DNA of 64,000 bases from Clostridium swellfunianum (GTDB lineage: Bacteria > Bacillota > Clostridia > Clostridiales > Clostridiaceae): positions 4,030,194 to 4,094,193 of the forward strand of contig NZ_JAMOFV010000006.1 of NCBI RefSeq assembly GCF_023656515.1. Direction: 5' to 3'. A program made the translations under genes and the position numbers. Below the pieces are notes generated by a model, which saw only the letters and a list, made by a program, of their open reading frames with translations, made no database searches and had not been told where the DNA came from. This document shows, one piece after another, positions 43,492 to 53,230 of the stretch (position 1 is its first letter; every line of letters starts with the position of its first letter).

Positions 43492-44185
43492 TTTTACCTC
43501 CATCAAACCGATAACCGACACCCCAAACTGTTTTTATATATTGGGGATTCGACAGGTCGCTTTCAATTTTCTCACGGATTTTCTTGATGTGAACCGTCAC
43601 TGTGTTCAAGTAGCCAAAATCGTTATACCCCCACACATTTTCAAAGACCTGCTCTCTTGTAAGTACCTGACCGGCATGAAGGGTCAAAAAGCGAAGCACC
43701 TCAAACTCTTTCGCCGAAAACTCAATCTGAATTCCATTGATCTTGACCGTGTAACCTTTCATGTCGATTTCCAATTCGCCGAATCTTCGAAGTTCTTTAT
43801 GATCCGAAGGTGAGAGCATATTAAATCGTCGAAGCTGGGCTTTTACTCTCGCGACAACCTCTCTGGGGCTGAAAGGCTTGACAACATAATCGTCAGCGCC
43901 AAGCCCTAATCCTAAAATTTTATCAACCTCAGCTTTTTTTGCGCTCAGCATAATGATCGGTACATTGGATTCAGAACGAAGCATCCGACAGACTTCCATG
44001 CCATCAAGTCCGGGCAGCATGATGTCCAATACCACCAATTGAGGTTGATGCAATCGAAACAGCTCGATTGCCTCCTTGCCATCAGTGCTTATGACAACGC
44101 TGTATTTTTCTTCTTCCAGATAGTCTTTTATAAGCTCAGCAAGCTCCAATTCATCATCGACTACCATGATCTTTATATTTTGCAC
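43472..44185 (-). CDS. OmpR/PhoB-family response regulator
   Basis: 237-residue regulator with receiver (MVVDDELELAEL; phospho-aspartate in LVVLDIMLPGLDG; KPFSPREVVARV) and a winged-helix DNA-binding domain (about 135-230: FSAKEFEVLRFLTLHAGQV, NTVTVHIKKIREKIE, TVWGVGYRFD). It pairs with the kinase downstream and probably controls the ABC exporter genes upstream. GC content is above that of the core genes. Confidence 0.92.
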   Translation of the reverse strand: MQNIKIMVVDDELELAELIKDYLEEEKYSVVISTDGKEAIELFRLHQPQLVVLDIMLPGLDGMEVCRMLRSESNVPIIMLSAKKAEVDKILGLGLGADDYVVKPFSPREVVARVKAQLRRFNMLSPSDHKELRRFGELEIDMKGYTVKINGIQIEFSAKEFEVLRFLTLHAGQVLTREQVFENVWGYNDFGYLNTVTVHIKKIREKIESDLSNPQYIKTVWGVGYRFDGGKNEAWHS

Positions 44186-44209
44186 GAAATATCACCCCTT
44201 CCAGGTGCA

Positions 44210-44956
44210 TTAGGCTATCACATCCTTTTTATAAAACGCCAAAACGCACCCAACATAAAACATCATAATATAGACGGTAATCACTACTATATTCATTATA
44301 ACCGCTTCCTGAGTATATTGGACAAAGAGATTTTTGTAGAACGACCTCATCAGGTAAATTATGGAGTAATCCCGAAGAGCTTCTGAAGCTTCAAGCATCT
44401 GCGAAAAAATCATAATTCCCAATGCTCCACCGATGGTCACGCCCATGTTGTCAGTAAGGATCGCTATAAACGATATAAGAAGCCCAAAACCCAATACGGG
44501 AAGTAGTGTCACTGCACCAGACTTCAGAGTCAATAATACAAGGTCAATCCCAGCGTTTTCACCCCATCCAAAGCTCAACGTACCAATAGCATATGCGGAC
44601 GTGAGCACAAATCCTATAATAACTCCTAAACAGAAAAGAAGGGACACTACCTTTGCGCTTAAAAATGCGATTCGATTCACAGGACGAAGCAGTGAAAGTT
44701 TGAGCGTACCGGTTCTGTATTCGTCAACCCAGCTATCCGCAATAAACACGGCAACAAATATAACAAACAAATATGGAAATTTATCAAGAAGTAATAAAGG
44801 AAATTTCTGTCCATTTATGGATACCCCCGAAGTTGCTCCATTAAATTTGCTTTGAAGCACAACTGAAATTTCAACGGCCAATGCAACGAGCATTATTATA
44901 TAAATTTTTTTGAGCCGAAACGCTTTGTAAAGTTCATTATTTATTAGTTTATTCAT
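44210..44956 (-). CDS. ABC-2 permease (bacitracin/lantibiotic-exporter type), second copy
   Basis: 248-residue permease with six hydrophobic segments, starting at ATG 44956 (GGAGGTG 7 bases upstream). It shares with the preceding permease the segment DEYRTGTLKLSLLRPVNRI (copy 1: DEYKTGSLKLSMLRPISRA) and a GTLSFGWG loop, so the two arose by duplication and likely form a heterodimer. Follows copy 1 by 14 bases. Confidence 0.85.
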   Translation of the reverse strand: MNKLINNELYKAFRLKKIYIIMLVALAVEISVVLQSKFNGATSGVSINGQKFPLLLLDKFPYLFVIFVAVFIADSWVDEYRTGTLKLSLLRPVNRIAFLSAKVVSLLFCLGVIIGFVLTSAYAIGTLSFGWGENAGIDLVLLTLKSGAVTLLPVLGFGLLISFIAILTDNMGVTIGGALGIMIFSQMLEASEALRDYSIIYLMRSFYKNLFVQYTQEAVIMNIVVITVYIMMFYVGCVLAFYKKDVIA

Positions 44957-44970
44957 ATGTTTCACCTCCG

Positions 44971-45747
44971 TCAACATAAAATGTCTTTCTTTTTAAATTT
45001 AGTTACTGCCAGCAGATAAAAGACTACGATATACACCAGGTTGACAATTACACTAAGCATCATCTCACCGGGATTATTTATCTTAACAAAGTAGTCACTG
45101 AAAAATAGCATTTGATTCACTACTGAAAAAACCTTAATAGATGGCAGAGCATTTAGATACTGCCCGAGCATCGTTATACCGATGGAAATCGCAATTGTGG
45201 TGGTCATACTATTCGAGCTAACGGCAATGAAGGCGGTTATCATTCCAAAAGCTATAAGAGGAAGAATTGATACCGCGAATACTTTTACAGTCAACAAAAC
45301 CCCATCTATTGTTGAATAAGTTATTCCATTATATACAGTACTATTTCCCCATCCGAAGGACACAATTCCTATGGCATAGGTGGATAAAATGAAAAAAAGC
45401 GTCAAAATAACTGTAAAGGCAAATATCGCAGAAACCTTGGATTTCAGAAGCGTTGCTCGACTAATTGGCCGAAGCATAGACAGTTTTAGCGAGCCAGTCT
45501 TATATTCATCCGTTATAATATCTGCGATATAGATAGCCATAAAGATGCTGAAAAATTGTGCTGTCGAATATTTCAGTACAATCGGGAGCGACTGTGCATT
45601 TGCTGTCTCTATAACCGTTTGCATACCTGCATCTGAGTTGATGTAATAATACACCGTAATAACTGTCGTAGCCGTAAGAAGCAAGAAAAATACATACAGC
45701 CTTCTAGCTTTAAAAAGCTTCAAGAGCTCGTTTTGCAAAAGCTTCAA
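44971..45747 (-). CDS. ABC-2 permease (bacitracin/lantibiotic-exporter type), first copy
   Basis: 258-residue permease, six hydrophobic segments, conserved DEYKTGSLKLSMLRPISRA loop. Its start overlaps the ATPase stop by 4 bases (ATGA), so translation is coupled. Similar to BcrB/lantibiotic-immunity LanE/LanG pairs. Exports an antimicrobial peptide or similar by inference only. Confidence 0.85.
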   Translation of the reverse strand: MKLLQNELLKLFKARRLYVFFLLLTATTVITVYYYINSDAGMQTVIETANAQSLPIVLKYSTAQFFSIFMAIYIADIITDEYKTGSLKLSMLRPISRATLLKSKVSAIFAFTVILTLFFILSTYAIGIVSFGWGNSTVYNGITYSTIDGVLLTVKVFAVSILPLIAFGMITAFIAVSSNSMTTTIAISIGITMLGQYLNALPSIKVFSVVNQMLFFSDYFVKINNPGEMMLSVIVNLVYIVVFYLLAVTKFKKKDILC

Positions 45748-46484
45748 GCGAGCTCACCGCCATTTCCGGTAATCTCAAAATAGATATCTTCTAGGGATTT
45801 CCCCGGTGCTTTTTGTGTCAACTCGACCACACTTGCTTCACTCAGTAGCTTACCATTTTCGATAATCCCTACCCGGTTGCAGATTTGCTCCACCTCATGC
45901 AGCAGATGGCTGGAAATAAAAAAGGTTATATTCCTCTCGGAAGCAAGTTGAACGATCATTTCTTCGACTTCCTTCATGCCCTGAGGGTCAAGCCCGTTGG
46001 TAGGCTCATCAAGGATAATCAGCTTCGGACTGCTCAGGAGTGCGTTTGCAATTCCCAGACGTTGCTTCATCCCCAACGAATATGTCTTAACCTTATCTTT
46101 TGCCCGTGAGCTTAATCTGACGATTTCTAGTACCTCATCGATCCTATCTTTTCTTATGCCGGGTATGAGCTTCGCCATTAGTTTGAGGTTGTCGTAACCA
46201 GAAAGATACCCATAAAAAGACGGTGATTCCACAATTGCCCCAACATTTGAAATAGCTTTCTTGAAATCATCTCCAAGACTATGTCCGTCAATCATTATAT
46301 CTCCGGCATCTGGAAAAATAAGACCGGTTATGAGGCGTATTGTGGTTGTCTTTCCTTGACCGTTACGTCCAAGAAAACCATATATATCGCCTTTCATAAC
46401 ATGTAAGTTTAAATTATCGATAATTTTTCTTCCGCCAAACGATTTGGTGAGATTGTGCGTTTGAAGTAACGTATTTGAAATCAT
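45744..46484 (-). CDS. ABC transporter ATPase (BcrA-like)
   Basis: 246-residue ATPase with Walker A LGRNGQGKTTTIRL (Gln in place of the usual Ala), signature YSLGMKQRLGIA, Walker B LIILDEPTNGLDPQG and switch His in ISSHLLHEVEQ. The signature LGMKQRLG and the IVESPSFYGYLSG segment are those of bacitracin and lantibiotic resistance ATPases. First gene of a five-gene operon (ATPase, two permeases, regulator, kinase). Confidence 0.92.
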   Translation of the reverse strand: MISNTLLQTHNLTKSFGGRKIIDNLNLHVMKGDIYGFLGRNGQGKTTTIRLITGLIFPDAGDIMIDGHSLGDDFKKAISNVGAIVESPSFYGYLSGYDNLKLMAKLIPGIRKDRIDEVLEIVRLSSRAKDKVKTYSLGMKQRLGIANALLSSPKLIILDEPTNGLDPQGMKEVEEMIVQLASERNITFFISSHLLHEVEQICNRVGIIENGKLLSEASVVELTQKAPGKSLEDIYFEITGNGGELA

Positions 46485-46666
46485 AAACTATCTTCCTTTC
46501 TAATTTCTTGAGATATTTCTTTAGCTCTATTACAGTATCCATGATAAAAATAAAGTGCTGCATATAAATAAATAAAAGATTGATGGGAAAATTATTAAAA
46601 TTTAATAAACACAATTTTCGAATTTTATATCACTTTATTGTTACAGGTTAACAGTTACTTTTTAAT

Positions 46667-46708
46667 TTAATATTTTGCAATAAGGTTCTCTCTTTTGCAA
46701 AATATTAA
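46667..46708. repeat. Perfect 14-bp inverted repeat
   Basis: TTAATATTTTGCAA (46667-46680) and its reverse complement (46695-46708) flank a 14-base loop. No T-tract, so not a terminator. It lies at the border of the acquired ABC operon and the core methyltransferase gene; the rest of 46485-46867 holds only the rlmD terminator. Confidence 0.6.
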
Positions 46709-46817
46709 AACCTTTTAGCTAAGCTTCGTTCCATTTTTCTGCTGCTCATCTACATGGTAATCGACATTTTCCTTAAAACACACCAAAAACAACCTATTGC
46801 AAAACCTCTAAAATAAA

Positions 46818-46862
46818 AAAGACCCCAGAAATCACCGTATATAGGCGACTTTCAAGGGTTTT
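46818..46862 (-). terminator. Terminator of rlmD
   Basis: Imperfect stem with a TATATA loop, arms broken by single bulges, followed on the minus strand by six T. Lies just past the stop. Confidence 0.6.
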
Positions 46863-46867
46863 TATTC

Positions 46868-48196
46868 TTATTTTCTCTCCAGCAGACAAACCGTCTCAAC
46901 GTGGCTAGTATGCGGAAACATATCTACAGGCTGAATTTTTTCAACCTTATATCCATTTTTAGTTAAATAATTAAGGTCTCTCTCTTGAGTAACTGCATTA
47001 CAGGATATATATATGATCTGTCTGGGCTTCAGCTTCACTATTGACGATAGAAATTTTTCATCGCTTCCACTTCTAGGCGGGTCCATAAAAACAGTATCAA
47101 TATTCTGCTTTTCCTTTGATAAATTCACCATAAAGTCCCCTGCATCATCGTTGTAGAACATAACGTTGCTTATTTTATTTCGCTTTGCATTCTTTACAGC
47201 ATCTCTAACAGCATCCTTATTTAGTTCAACCCCTATAACGCTTTTGGCTTTTCTGCTTGCTATAAGTGAAATAGTTCCAATTCCACAGTAGGCATCAAGC
47301 ACTGTCTCTTTGCCTGTGAGCTTAGCCATATTTATTGCTTTTTCATACAGTATTTCAGTCTGTATAGGATTAACTTGATAGAAAGACTTAGGAGATATTT
47401 GAAATACACAATCACATAGAGTATCTTCAATATAACCTTTACCGTATAGAACTTTCTCCACTTCCCCAAGTACTACGCTGGTTTTACGATTATTTATATT
47501 CATAACAATTGTAGTAATTTCAGGATGTTTTTGCAGCAGCAATTTTATAAAGTTATTCTTTCCAGGAAATACTTGAGAGGACACGATAAGGACTACCATT
47601 ATTTCATTGCTAGCAAACCCTGTTTTAATTAGAACATGCCTAAGAAAACCTTGGCCTGAGTCTTCATCATAGGGTCTCAGTTTAAAGCTCTTCATTATTT
47701 CCTTAACCGAGGCAACTATTTCATCTGCACGCTTATCTTGAATCAAACAACTCTCAATAGGAATTACATTATGAGTATTTTCCTCGTAAATTCCTGATAT
47801 AACTTTTCCATTTTTGCCTTGTGCTAAAGTTGAATGTATCTTGTTTCGATAGTAATATGGCTCCTGCATAGTCAAAATTTTATTAACTTTACCATAAGGC
47901 TTCATAAGCTTTTCTATTTTTTGCTGCTTAAATTCTGCCTGACTTTCATAGGACATATGTTGAAGCTGACACCCTCCGCACTGAATGAAATACGGACATT
48001 TAGAGGAAACTCTATCCTTTGATTTTTCCACAATTTTGATAACCTTAGCCTTTATAAAATCTTTCCTTTGGATTACTTCAACTACAGCAGTCTCACCTTC
48101 TAGTAAATTAGATACATGAACTAGCCTGCCTCTTACTTTTATAAGTCCCTTTCCTTCTTCATCCATACCAAAGCACTTAACTTTTACCTGCTCCAT
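46868..48196 (-). CDS. rlmD: 23S rRNA (uracil-C5)-methyltransferase, RlmD/RlmCD type
   Basis: 442-residue SAM-dependent methyltransferase with an N-terminal TRAM domain (about 1-55), iron-sulfur cysteines C67, C73 and C76 (CPYFIQCGGC), SAM motif LDAYCGIGTISL, the DPPRSG motif and catalytic cysteine in IYISCN. The C-terminal SHVETVCLLERK is typical. It makes 5-methyluridine in 23S rRNA; whether at 1939, 747 or both cannot be told. A paralogue lies 80 bases upstream in the same direction. Confidence 0.9.
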   Translation of the reverse strand: MEQVKVKCFGMDEEGKGLIKVRGRLVHVSNLLEGETAVVEVIQRKDFIKAKVIKIVEKSKDRVSSKCPYFIQCGGCQLQHMSYESQAEFKQQKIEKLMKPYGKVNKILTMQEPYYYRNKIHSTLAQGKNGKVISGIYEENTHNVIPIESCLIQDKRADEIVASVKEIMKSFKLRPYDEDSGQGFLRHVLIKTGFASNEIMVVLIVSSQVFPGKNNFIKLLLQKHPEITTIVMNINNRKTSVVLGEVEKVLYGKGYIEDTLCDCVFQISPKSFYQVNPIQTEILYEKAINMAKLTGKETVLDAYCGIGTISLIASRKAKSVIGVELNKDAVRDAVKNAKRNKISNVMFYNDDAGDFMVNLSKEKQNIDTVFMDPPRSGSDEKFLSSIVKLKPRQIIYISCNAVTQERDLNYLTKNGYKVEKIQPVDMFPHTSHVETVCLLERK

Positions 48197-48276
48197 TTAA
48201 TTTGTCCACCTTTTTCTATTGTTCTACATGCCAAAGCTTTGCTTATTTTATTCTAGTAAACATAGCCTAATTATAT

Positions 48277-49629
48277 CTATCTTTTTAATTTAACAACAGT
48301 TTCAATGTGAGGAGTCATAGGAAACATATCCTTACATATGACCTTTTCTATTTTATATCCGCCATCTATTAAAGTCTTTAAGTCAACTACAAGACTCTTA
48401 GGATTACAGGAAACATATATTATATCTTTTGCATTAAAATCCATGACATACTTTAAAGCCACCGGATGTACCCCTGCTCTTGGAGGATCTAAGATTATTA
48501 TATCTGGCTTATTCTTTACTTCCTTAATAACCTTAGCTACATCACCAGCTATAAAGGTACAATTGGTAAGCCCGTTTAGCTTTGCATTCTCATTAGCTGC
48601 TTCAACGGCTTCCTCAATCAATTCAATACCAATAACCTGCTTTGCTTTAGGTGCAACAATCTGACCTATTGTACCTGTTCCACAATAAAGGTCGAAAACT
48701 ACCTTGTCTTCAGAGCTTCCCATGAAATCCCGAACTATGGTATACAGCTTTTCTGCTCCCTTTGAATTTGTCTGAAAGAAAGAAAATGGTGTTATCTTAA
48801 ATTTTAAACCAAGCAATTTTTCTATTATATAGTCTCTACCATAAAGAACATCTATCTTGTCTGCAACAACAACATCAGATAAGGAGTCATTTGTTGTATG
48901 TATTATTCCAGTTAAAATTCCCTTATAAGGCAAACTTCTTAAAAGTTCTGTAAACTCTGTAAAATCAAAATCTACTTGAGAGGTAGTTACTATGTTTACT
49001 AGAATCTCTCCTGTATTCTTAGCTTTTCTTATAACTAGATTTCTAAGATAGCCCTCATGGCTCATAACTCTATAATGAGGGAATTTTTTACCTCTAAAGT
49101 ACTCTAAAACAGTTGTCAAAAGCTTTCTATAATCTTCGTCTACAATTTGGCAGTCGTTCACTGTAACTATTCCAAAACTTCTGCCTTTAAGGTGCATGCC
49201 TAGAGAAAGCTCTCCACCCTTTTCATAATCTCCAAAAGTAAACTCCATTTTATTTCTATATTCAAGTTCCTCGGGGCTACCTTCTATTCCTAAAAATTCA
49301 AAGCCTGTTATTTCGCCTTCTTCTAGTAAATCCAGCACCTGCTGCCTTTTTAGCTCCAACTGCTTTTCATAGGAAATTGTTTGATGAGAGCAGCCTCCGC
49401 ACTCCTTAAAATGTTCGCATCTATTTGGAATTTTATAATCTACATCCTCTAAAACTTCTATTACACTTGCCTCTGCATAAGATTTCTTTTTCTTAGATAT
49501 TCTCCCTAAAATTTTCTGTCCTGGCAGAGCATGCTTTATATATACTTTTTTATCACCTACAGTACTTACACCATAGCCTGGAAATTCTGTTTTTTCAACT
49601 ATTAACTCAAGTTCTTGTCCTTTTCTCAT
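48277..49629 (-). CDS. 23S rRNA (uracil-C5)-methyltransferase, second RlmCD-type paralogue
   Basis: About 450 residues with the same layout as its neighbour: TRAM domain, [13 protein letters not shown] cluster, [15 protein letters not shown] motif, LDPPRAG and catalytic Cys in IIYVSCNP, ending PHIETVVKL. It differs throughout, so the two are old paralogues that may split the two 23S sites, or one may act on another RNA. ATG 49629 is used; a TTG 9 bases earlier is also possible. Confidence 0.87.
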   Translation of the reverse strand: MRKGQELELIVEKTEFPGYGVSTVGDKKVYIKHALPGQKILGRISKKKKSYAEASVIEVLEDVDYKIPNRCEHFKECGGCSHQTISYEKQLELKRQQVLDLLEEGEITGFEFLGIEGSPEELEYRNKMEFTFGDYEKGGELSLGMHLKGRSFGIVTVNDCQIVDEDYRKLLTTVLEYFRGKKFPHYRVMSHEGYLRNLVIRKAKNTGEILVNIVTTSQVDFDFTEFTELLRSLPYKGILTGIIHTTNDSLSDVVVADKIDVLYGRDYIIEKLLGLKFKITPFSFFQTNSKGAEKLYTIVRDFMGSSEDKVVFDLYCGTGTIGQIVAPKAKQVIGIELIEEAVEAANENAKLNGLTNCTFIAGDVAKVIKEVKNKPDIIILDPPRAGVHPVALKYVMDFNAKDIIYVSCNPKSLVVDLKTLIDGGYKIEKVICKDMFPMTPHIETVVKLKR

Positions 49630-49785
49630 GTATATCAAGCACCGTCCTTTAGTAATTTATCCTTATCTATTATGCCCTAGTATTTCTATTATGTAAATAA
49701 AATATTGCACACTTATTTTATATTGGACGTTTGCTTAAAAAATATGCTACAATAATTTTATCTACGTAATAGGCAGGTGTTATTA

Positions 49786-50571
49786 TTGTTTGAAAGCATA
49801 TCCCTTGGACAAGACTTTTTTATTAAGCTTCTTATATTATGTCCTGCAGGATTTTTAGCTGCAATGGTTGACTCAATAGCAGGTGGCGGAGGTCTTATAA
49901 GCGTTCCGGCATATTTGATGGCCGGTGTACCACCGCATTTAACCTTAGGAACAAATAAATTTTCTTCCACCGCAGCTTCCTTTACAAGTTCATTAAAATT
50001 TGCTCGCTCAGGGAAAGTAAGCTCCGACCTATTGAAATTTATAGCTCCTCTAACTCTTGTAGGGGCAGTTCTTGGTGTAACTTCAGTACTTAAGATAAGC
50101 CAGGCTTTTTTGTCTACTCTAGTATTAGTTTTAATACTAGCGGTTGGTTTGTATACTGTTTTTTCTAAAAATATTGGGCTAGAAGATAAATTTAAAGGGC
50201 TTACTAAGAAGAACATATTTCTTGGAATGATACTTGCACTATCTCTAGGCTTTTATGATGGATTTTTCGGACCTGGTACAGGCTCATTCTTAATTTTTGG
50301 CCTTATAAGCATTTTTGGTTTTGATTTTGTTAAAGCTAGTGGTAACGGGAAGGTCTTAAATTTTATAAGCAACATAACCTCCCTTGTTATGTTCGCACTT
50401 AATGGCCAAATAAACTATATGCTTGGAATTCCAGTTGCTATTTGCATGATTTTCGGGGCAAGAATCGGTACTGTAATGGCTCTTAAAAGAGGTGCTAAAC
50501 TTATTAAGCCTATATTTATTGCAATGTCCTTAGGAGTTGCTATTAAAATGCTCTATCAAATGATATTTTAG
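49786..50571 (+). CDS. Sulfite exporter TauE/SafE-family permease
   Basis: About 262 residues with eight hydrophobic segments. The duplicated family signature is present: DSIAGGGGLISVPAYLMAG in the first half and GFYDGFFGPGTGSFLIFG in the second. Members move sulfite, sulfonates or other anions; the substrate here is open. TTG 49786 is taken as start because AGGTG lies 6 bases before it; an in-frame GTG at 49777 overlaps that site. Monocistronic. Confidence 0.83.
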   Translation: MFESISLGQDFFIKLLILCPAGFLAAMVDSIAGGGGLISVPAYLMAGVPPHLTLGTNKFSSTAASFTSSLKFARSGKVSSDLLKFIAPLTLVGAVLGVTSVLKISQAFLSTLVLVLILAVGLYTVFSKNIGLEDKFKGLTKKNIFLGMILALSLGFYDGFFGPGTGSFLIFGLISIFGFDFVKASGNGKVLNFISNITSLVMFALNGQINYMLGIPVAICMIFGARIGTVMALKRGAKLIKPIFIAMSLGVAIKMLYQMIF

Positions 50572-50579
50572 AAATATTT

Positions 50580-50610
50580 AAAGCCTGCTTATACTCATTA
50601 AGCAGGCTTT
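50580..50610. terminator. Bidirectional terminator
   Basis: 12-bp perfect stem (50580-50591 with 50599-50610) with T-run, between the convergent TauE-like and zinc-ribbon genes. Confidence 0.88.
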
Positions 50611-50614
50611 TTAT

Positions 50615-50860
50615 TTATATAACCTTTCTTAGCTTATCCCCTTCATATTCCCTAATAAACTTGCTGTTGCTTTCATCTCTTATAAGAAGTCTAGCTGTGT
50701 TTTCCTTAATTTTTAATACCTTACCCTTTAATTTAGTTCCAATAACATTAACAGGTGCTCCAACAATAAGTTCATTAATTAAGCTGCTGCTGCAATAGCT
50801 GCAATTCTCACCACTTGTTAAAACCCTTTTACATTTCCCACAATAATAAAGTTTGTCCAT
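50615..50860 (-). CDS. Small zinc-ribbon protein
   Basis: 81-residue protein with an N-terminal zinc ribbon (CGKC at 7-10, CSYC at 20-23) and a short SH3-like beta domain (VNVIGTKLKGKVLKIKENTA). Not recognised as a named family. It stands alone with ATG preceded by AGGATGG. A role in nucleic acid binding is a guess from the fold. Confidence 0.65.
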   Translation of the reverse strand: MDKLYYCGKCKRVLTSGENCSYCSSSLINELIVGAPVNVIGTKLKGKVLKIKENTARLLIRDESNSKFIREYEGDKLRKVI

Positions 50861-50992
50861 ACCTAACCATCCTCCTAAAATAAATTGTTAAGTAAAACCT
50901 CTCATAAATTTATAGCACTTAACTATATAATTATATTCTATACTTCCATAAAATTTCCTGCAAGATAATTCTGAATTTTTTAAATATTAAAA

Positions 50993-51034
50993 AGAAAACT
51001 TCAGAGGAGACTTTAAGCCTTCTTGAAGTTTTCT
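50993..51034 (-). terminator. Terminator of the HAD phosphatase gene
   Basis: 11-bp stem (50993-51003 with 51024-51034) that includes the last codons of the gene; minus-strand tail CTTTTTAAT. Confidence 0.75.
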
Positions 51035-51666
51035 TCTCTAACTATTTGTAATACCTCTTTAATATCGTCTACTGCATAGTGTGGCTTGTGCTCCATTATT
51101 TTATCCACTGGCAGCGCAGTATACTTAACAAGGCAAGCTTTTGAACCTGCGTTCTTACCGCAAAGTATATCATAATGACTGTCCCCTACCATCAGAGCTT
51201 CTTCAGGTAAAACTCCCAGAAGCTCACAAGCCTTTAACATAGGCTCTGCATCTGGTTTATGCTTTTCTGTGTCCTCTGGAGTTATTATCACTTCCATAAG
51301 CTCATAAAGATTGAACAGTTTAAGCCCTCTCTCGGCCAGAGCCCTTCTTTTAGAAGTTACAACACCAATCTTTATTCCAAGGGTCTTTAACTCTCTTAGA
51401 GTTTCCTTAACTCCCACAATTTCCTTTGTTAGTTCATCATGTATAGCTTCATTATATGATCTATAGGTTTGAATCAATATATCAGCATTCTCATTATCAT
51501 ATTTTTGCAGAGTTGCTAGAAGTGGCTCCCCAAAGTTCATTACTATTTCACTTTCAGGCACCTCTTTATTGAGGTGTCTTTTAAAGGTATGCTTAAAAGA
51601 TTGTATTATAAGGTCATTAGTATCAATCAGTGTTCCATCCAAATCAAATAATATTGCTTTAATCAA
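51013..51666 (-). CDS. ppaX: HAD-family hydrolase, PpaX-like pyrophosphatase
   Basis: 217-residue haloacid-dehalogenase phosphatase: motif I LFDLDGTLIDTN, motif II GVVTSKRR, motif III lysine in KHKPDAEP, motif IV MVGDSHYDILCG. Length and the cap between residues 15 and 80 match PpaX/phosphoglycolate phosphatase relatives; PpaX hydrolyses pyrophosphate from HPr-serine dephosphorylation. No hprK is nearby, so the name rests on similarity alone. Confidence 0.7.
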   Translation of the reverse strand: MIKAILFDLDGTLIDTNDLIIQSFKHTFKRHLNKEVPESEIVMNFGEPLLATLQKYDNENADILIQTYRSYNEAIHDELTKEIVGVKETLRELKTLGIKIGVVTSKRRALAERGLKLFNLYELMEVIITPEDTEKHKPDAEPMLKACELLGVLPEEALMVGDSHYDILCGKNAGSKACLVKYTALPVDKIMEHKPHYAVDDIKEVLQIVREENFKKA

Positions 51667-51746
51667 GTTTATTTCCTCCTGCTGGTTAATACTCTATTTA
51701 ACTTAGTTTATTATATATTTAAATATTTATTTATGCAAATAAATAA

Positions 51747-51767
51747 GGCACAGGCTTAGCCTGTGCC
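51747..51767 (-). terminator. Terminator of the purine permease gene
   Basis: 9-bp GC-rich stem with a 3-base loop (51747-51755 with 51759-51767), followed on the minus strand by TTATTTATTTG. Confidence 0.8.
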
Positions 51768-51774
51768 GTAAATT

Positions 51775-53199
51775 CTAATGAGGAAGCATTATAAATCTAA
51801 ATATGAATAGTGCTGACAGCACATAAATTATAGGGTGTACTTCCTTATACTTTCCAGTTGCTACTTTTACAATTGGATAAAAAATTATACCTACTGCAAC
51901 CCCGTTTGCAATGCTGTAGCTAAATGGCATAACAGCCATTGTAAAGAAGGCTGGAAGAGCCTCTGTGAAATCATCAAAATCTATTTCTTTTACAGCTCCA
52001 AGCATTAATACTCCAACTAATACAAGTGCTGGTGCAGTTGCTTCTGCTGGAACAATTCCTACTATTCCTCCAAAGAACAATGAAAGTATAAACAGTATAC
52101 TTACTGTAAAAGAAGTAAGCCCTGTTCTTCCTCCCTCTGCTATTCCTGCAGTAGACTCCACTGTGGTCACTAGTGTGCTTGTTCCAAGCATTGCACCAAA
52201 TACTGTTGCTAAAGCATCTGCAAGCATGGCTTGATTCATATTCTTAACTTTTCCGTCTGGTTCAAGCATGTTCGCCTTTTGAGCTGTACCTACTAAAGCG
52301 CCTATAGTATCAAATAAATCTACTAAACTAAAGGTGATAATAACCATGAACACACTGCTCACAGCTCCAATTATTCCACTTCCTCCAAAACCAAGCAATC
52401 CTTTAAAATCCATATGCAGTAAAGTTGGTAATACTGAAGGAGGAGCACTTAATATCTTGACACCGGAAACATTTGTTACTCCAAAAGGAATTCCAATTAA
52501 GGTTGTTAAAACTATTCCGATAAGCATTGAACCTTTTACTTTTCTAGACATCAATATAGCTGTTATAGTTATTCCTATTACAGTTAAAAGTACTTTTGGT
52601 GTAGTAAAACGTCCGAAAGAAACTAATGTTTCTGGGTTTGAAACTATTATTCCTCCACTTTTAAGTCCTATAAGTGATATAAATAAACCTATTCCACCAG
52701 ATATAGCGAGCTTCAAATTATGTGGCAAAGCGCTAACTATTTTTTCTCTGATGGAAGTTACAGTTATTATTACAAAAACTATTCCTGATATAAATACAGC
52801 AGCTAAGGCTTGCTGCCAGCTATATCCGAGATTTATACACACGCTGAAAGTAAAAAAAGCATTAAGCCCCATTCCAGGTGCCAATACGAAAGGCAAGTTT
52901 GCGTAGAAAGCCATTATTAAGCTTCCTATAGCTGCCGATAAACAAGTTGCAGCAAAAACTGATGCAACCACAGGATCATTAAGTGCTGAGAAAGCAGCTG
53001 CTCCATCACCTTTAATTCCTTGAGCATTCATCCCAGCAAACTTTAAGATATTAGGGTTAACAAAAATTATATATGCTACTGTTATAAAAGTAGTTATACC
53101 TGCTAAAATTTCAGTCTTAACATTGGTTTTATTTTCTGAAAGCTTAAATATACTTTCTAATAATGATTTTTTTCCTTGTTTTGAATTTGCATAGTTCAT
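51775..53199 (-). CDS. NCS2 purine permease (PbuG/AzgA type)
   Basis: 474-residue membrane transporter, 13-14 hydrophobic segments, AzgA-like branch of NCS2: ILAGITTFITVAYIIFVNP near the start, NLPFVLAPGMGLNAFFTFSV and VTTVESTAGIAEGGRTG in the middle, PALVLVGVLM near the end. Bacillus PbuG and PbuO bring in hypoxanthine and guanine. The guanine-type riboswitch in its leader supports a guanine/hypoxanthine substrate. AGGAGG precedes the ATG. Confidence 0.92.
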   Translation of the reverse strand: MNYANSKQGKKSLLESIFKLSENKTNVKTEILAGITTFITVAYIIFVNPNILKFAGMNAQGIKGDGAAAFSALNDPVVASVFAATCLSAAIGSLIMAFYANLPFVLAPGMGLNAFFTFSVCINLGYSWQQALAAVFISGIVFVIITVTSIREKIVSALPHNLKLAISGGIGLFISLIGLKSGGIIVSNPETLVSFGRFTTPKVLLTVIGITITAILMSRKVKGSMLIGIVLTTLIGIPFGVTNVSGVKILSAPPSVLPTLLHMDFKGLLGFGGSGIIGAVSSVFMVIITFSLVDLFDTIGALVGTAQKANMLEPDGKVKNMNQAMLADALATVFGAMLGTSTLVTTVESTAGIAEGGRTGLTSFTVSILFILSLFFGGIVGIVPAEATAPALVLVGVLMLGAVKEIDFDDFTEALPAFFTMAVMPFSYSIANGVAVGIIFYPIVKVATGKYKEVHPIIYVLSALFIFRFIMLPH

Positions 53200-53230
53200 A
53201 GTTTGTCCTCCTTAATAGCAAATAAGAAAT

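Noticed and set aside
52334-52906. 190-codon plus-strand frame inside the purine permease gene
   Set aside because: Antisense shadow of a membrane-protein gene; the sense frame has clear NCS2 motifs.
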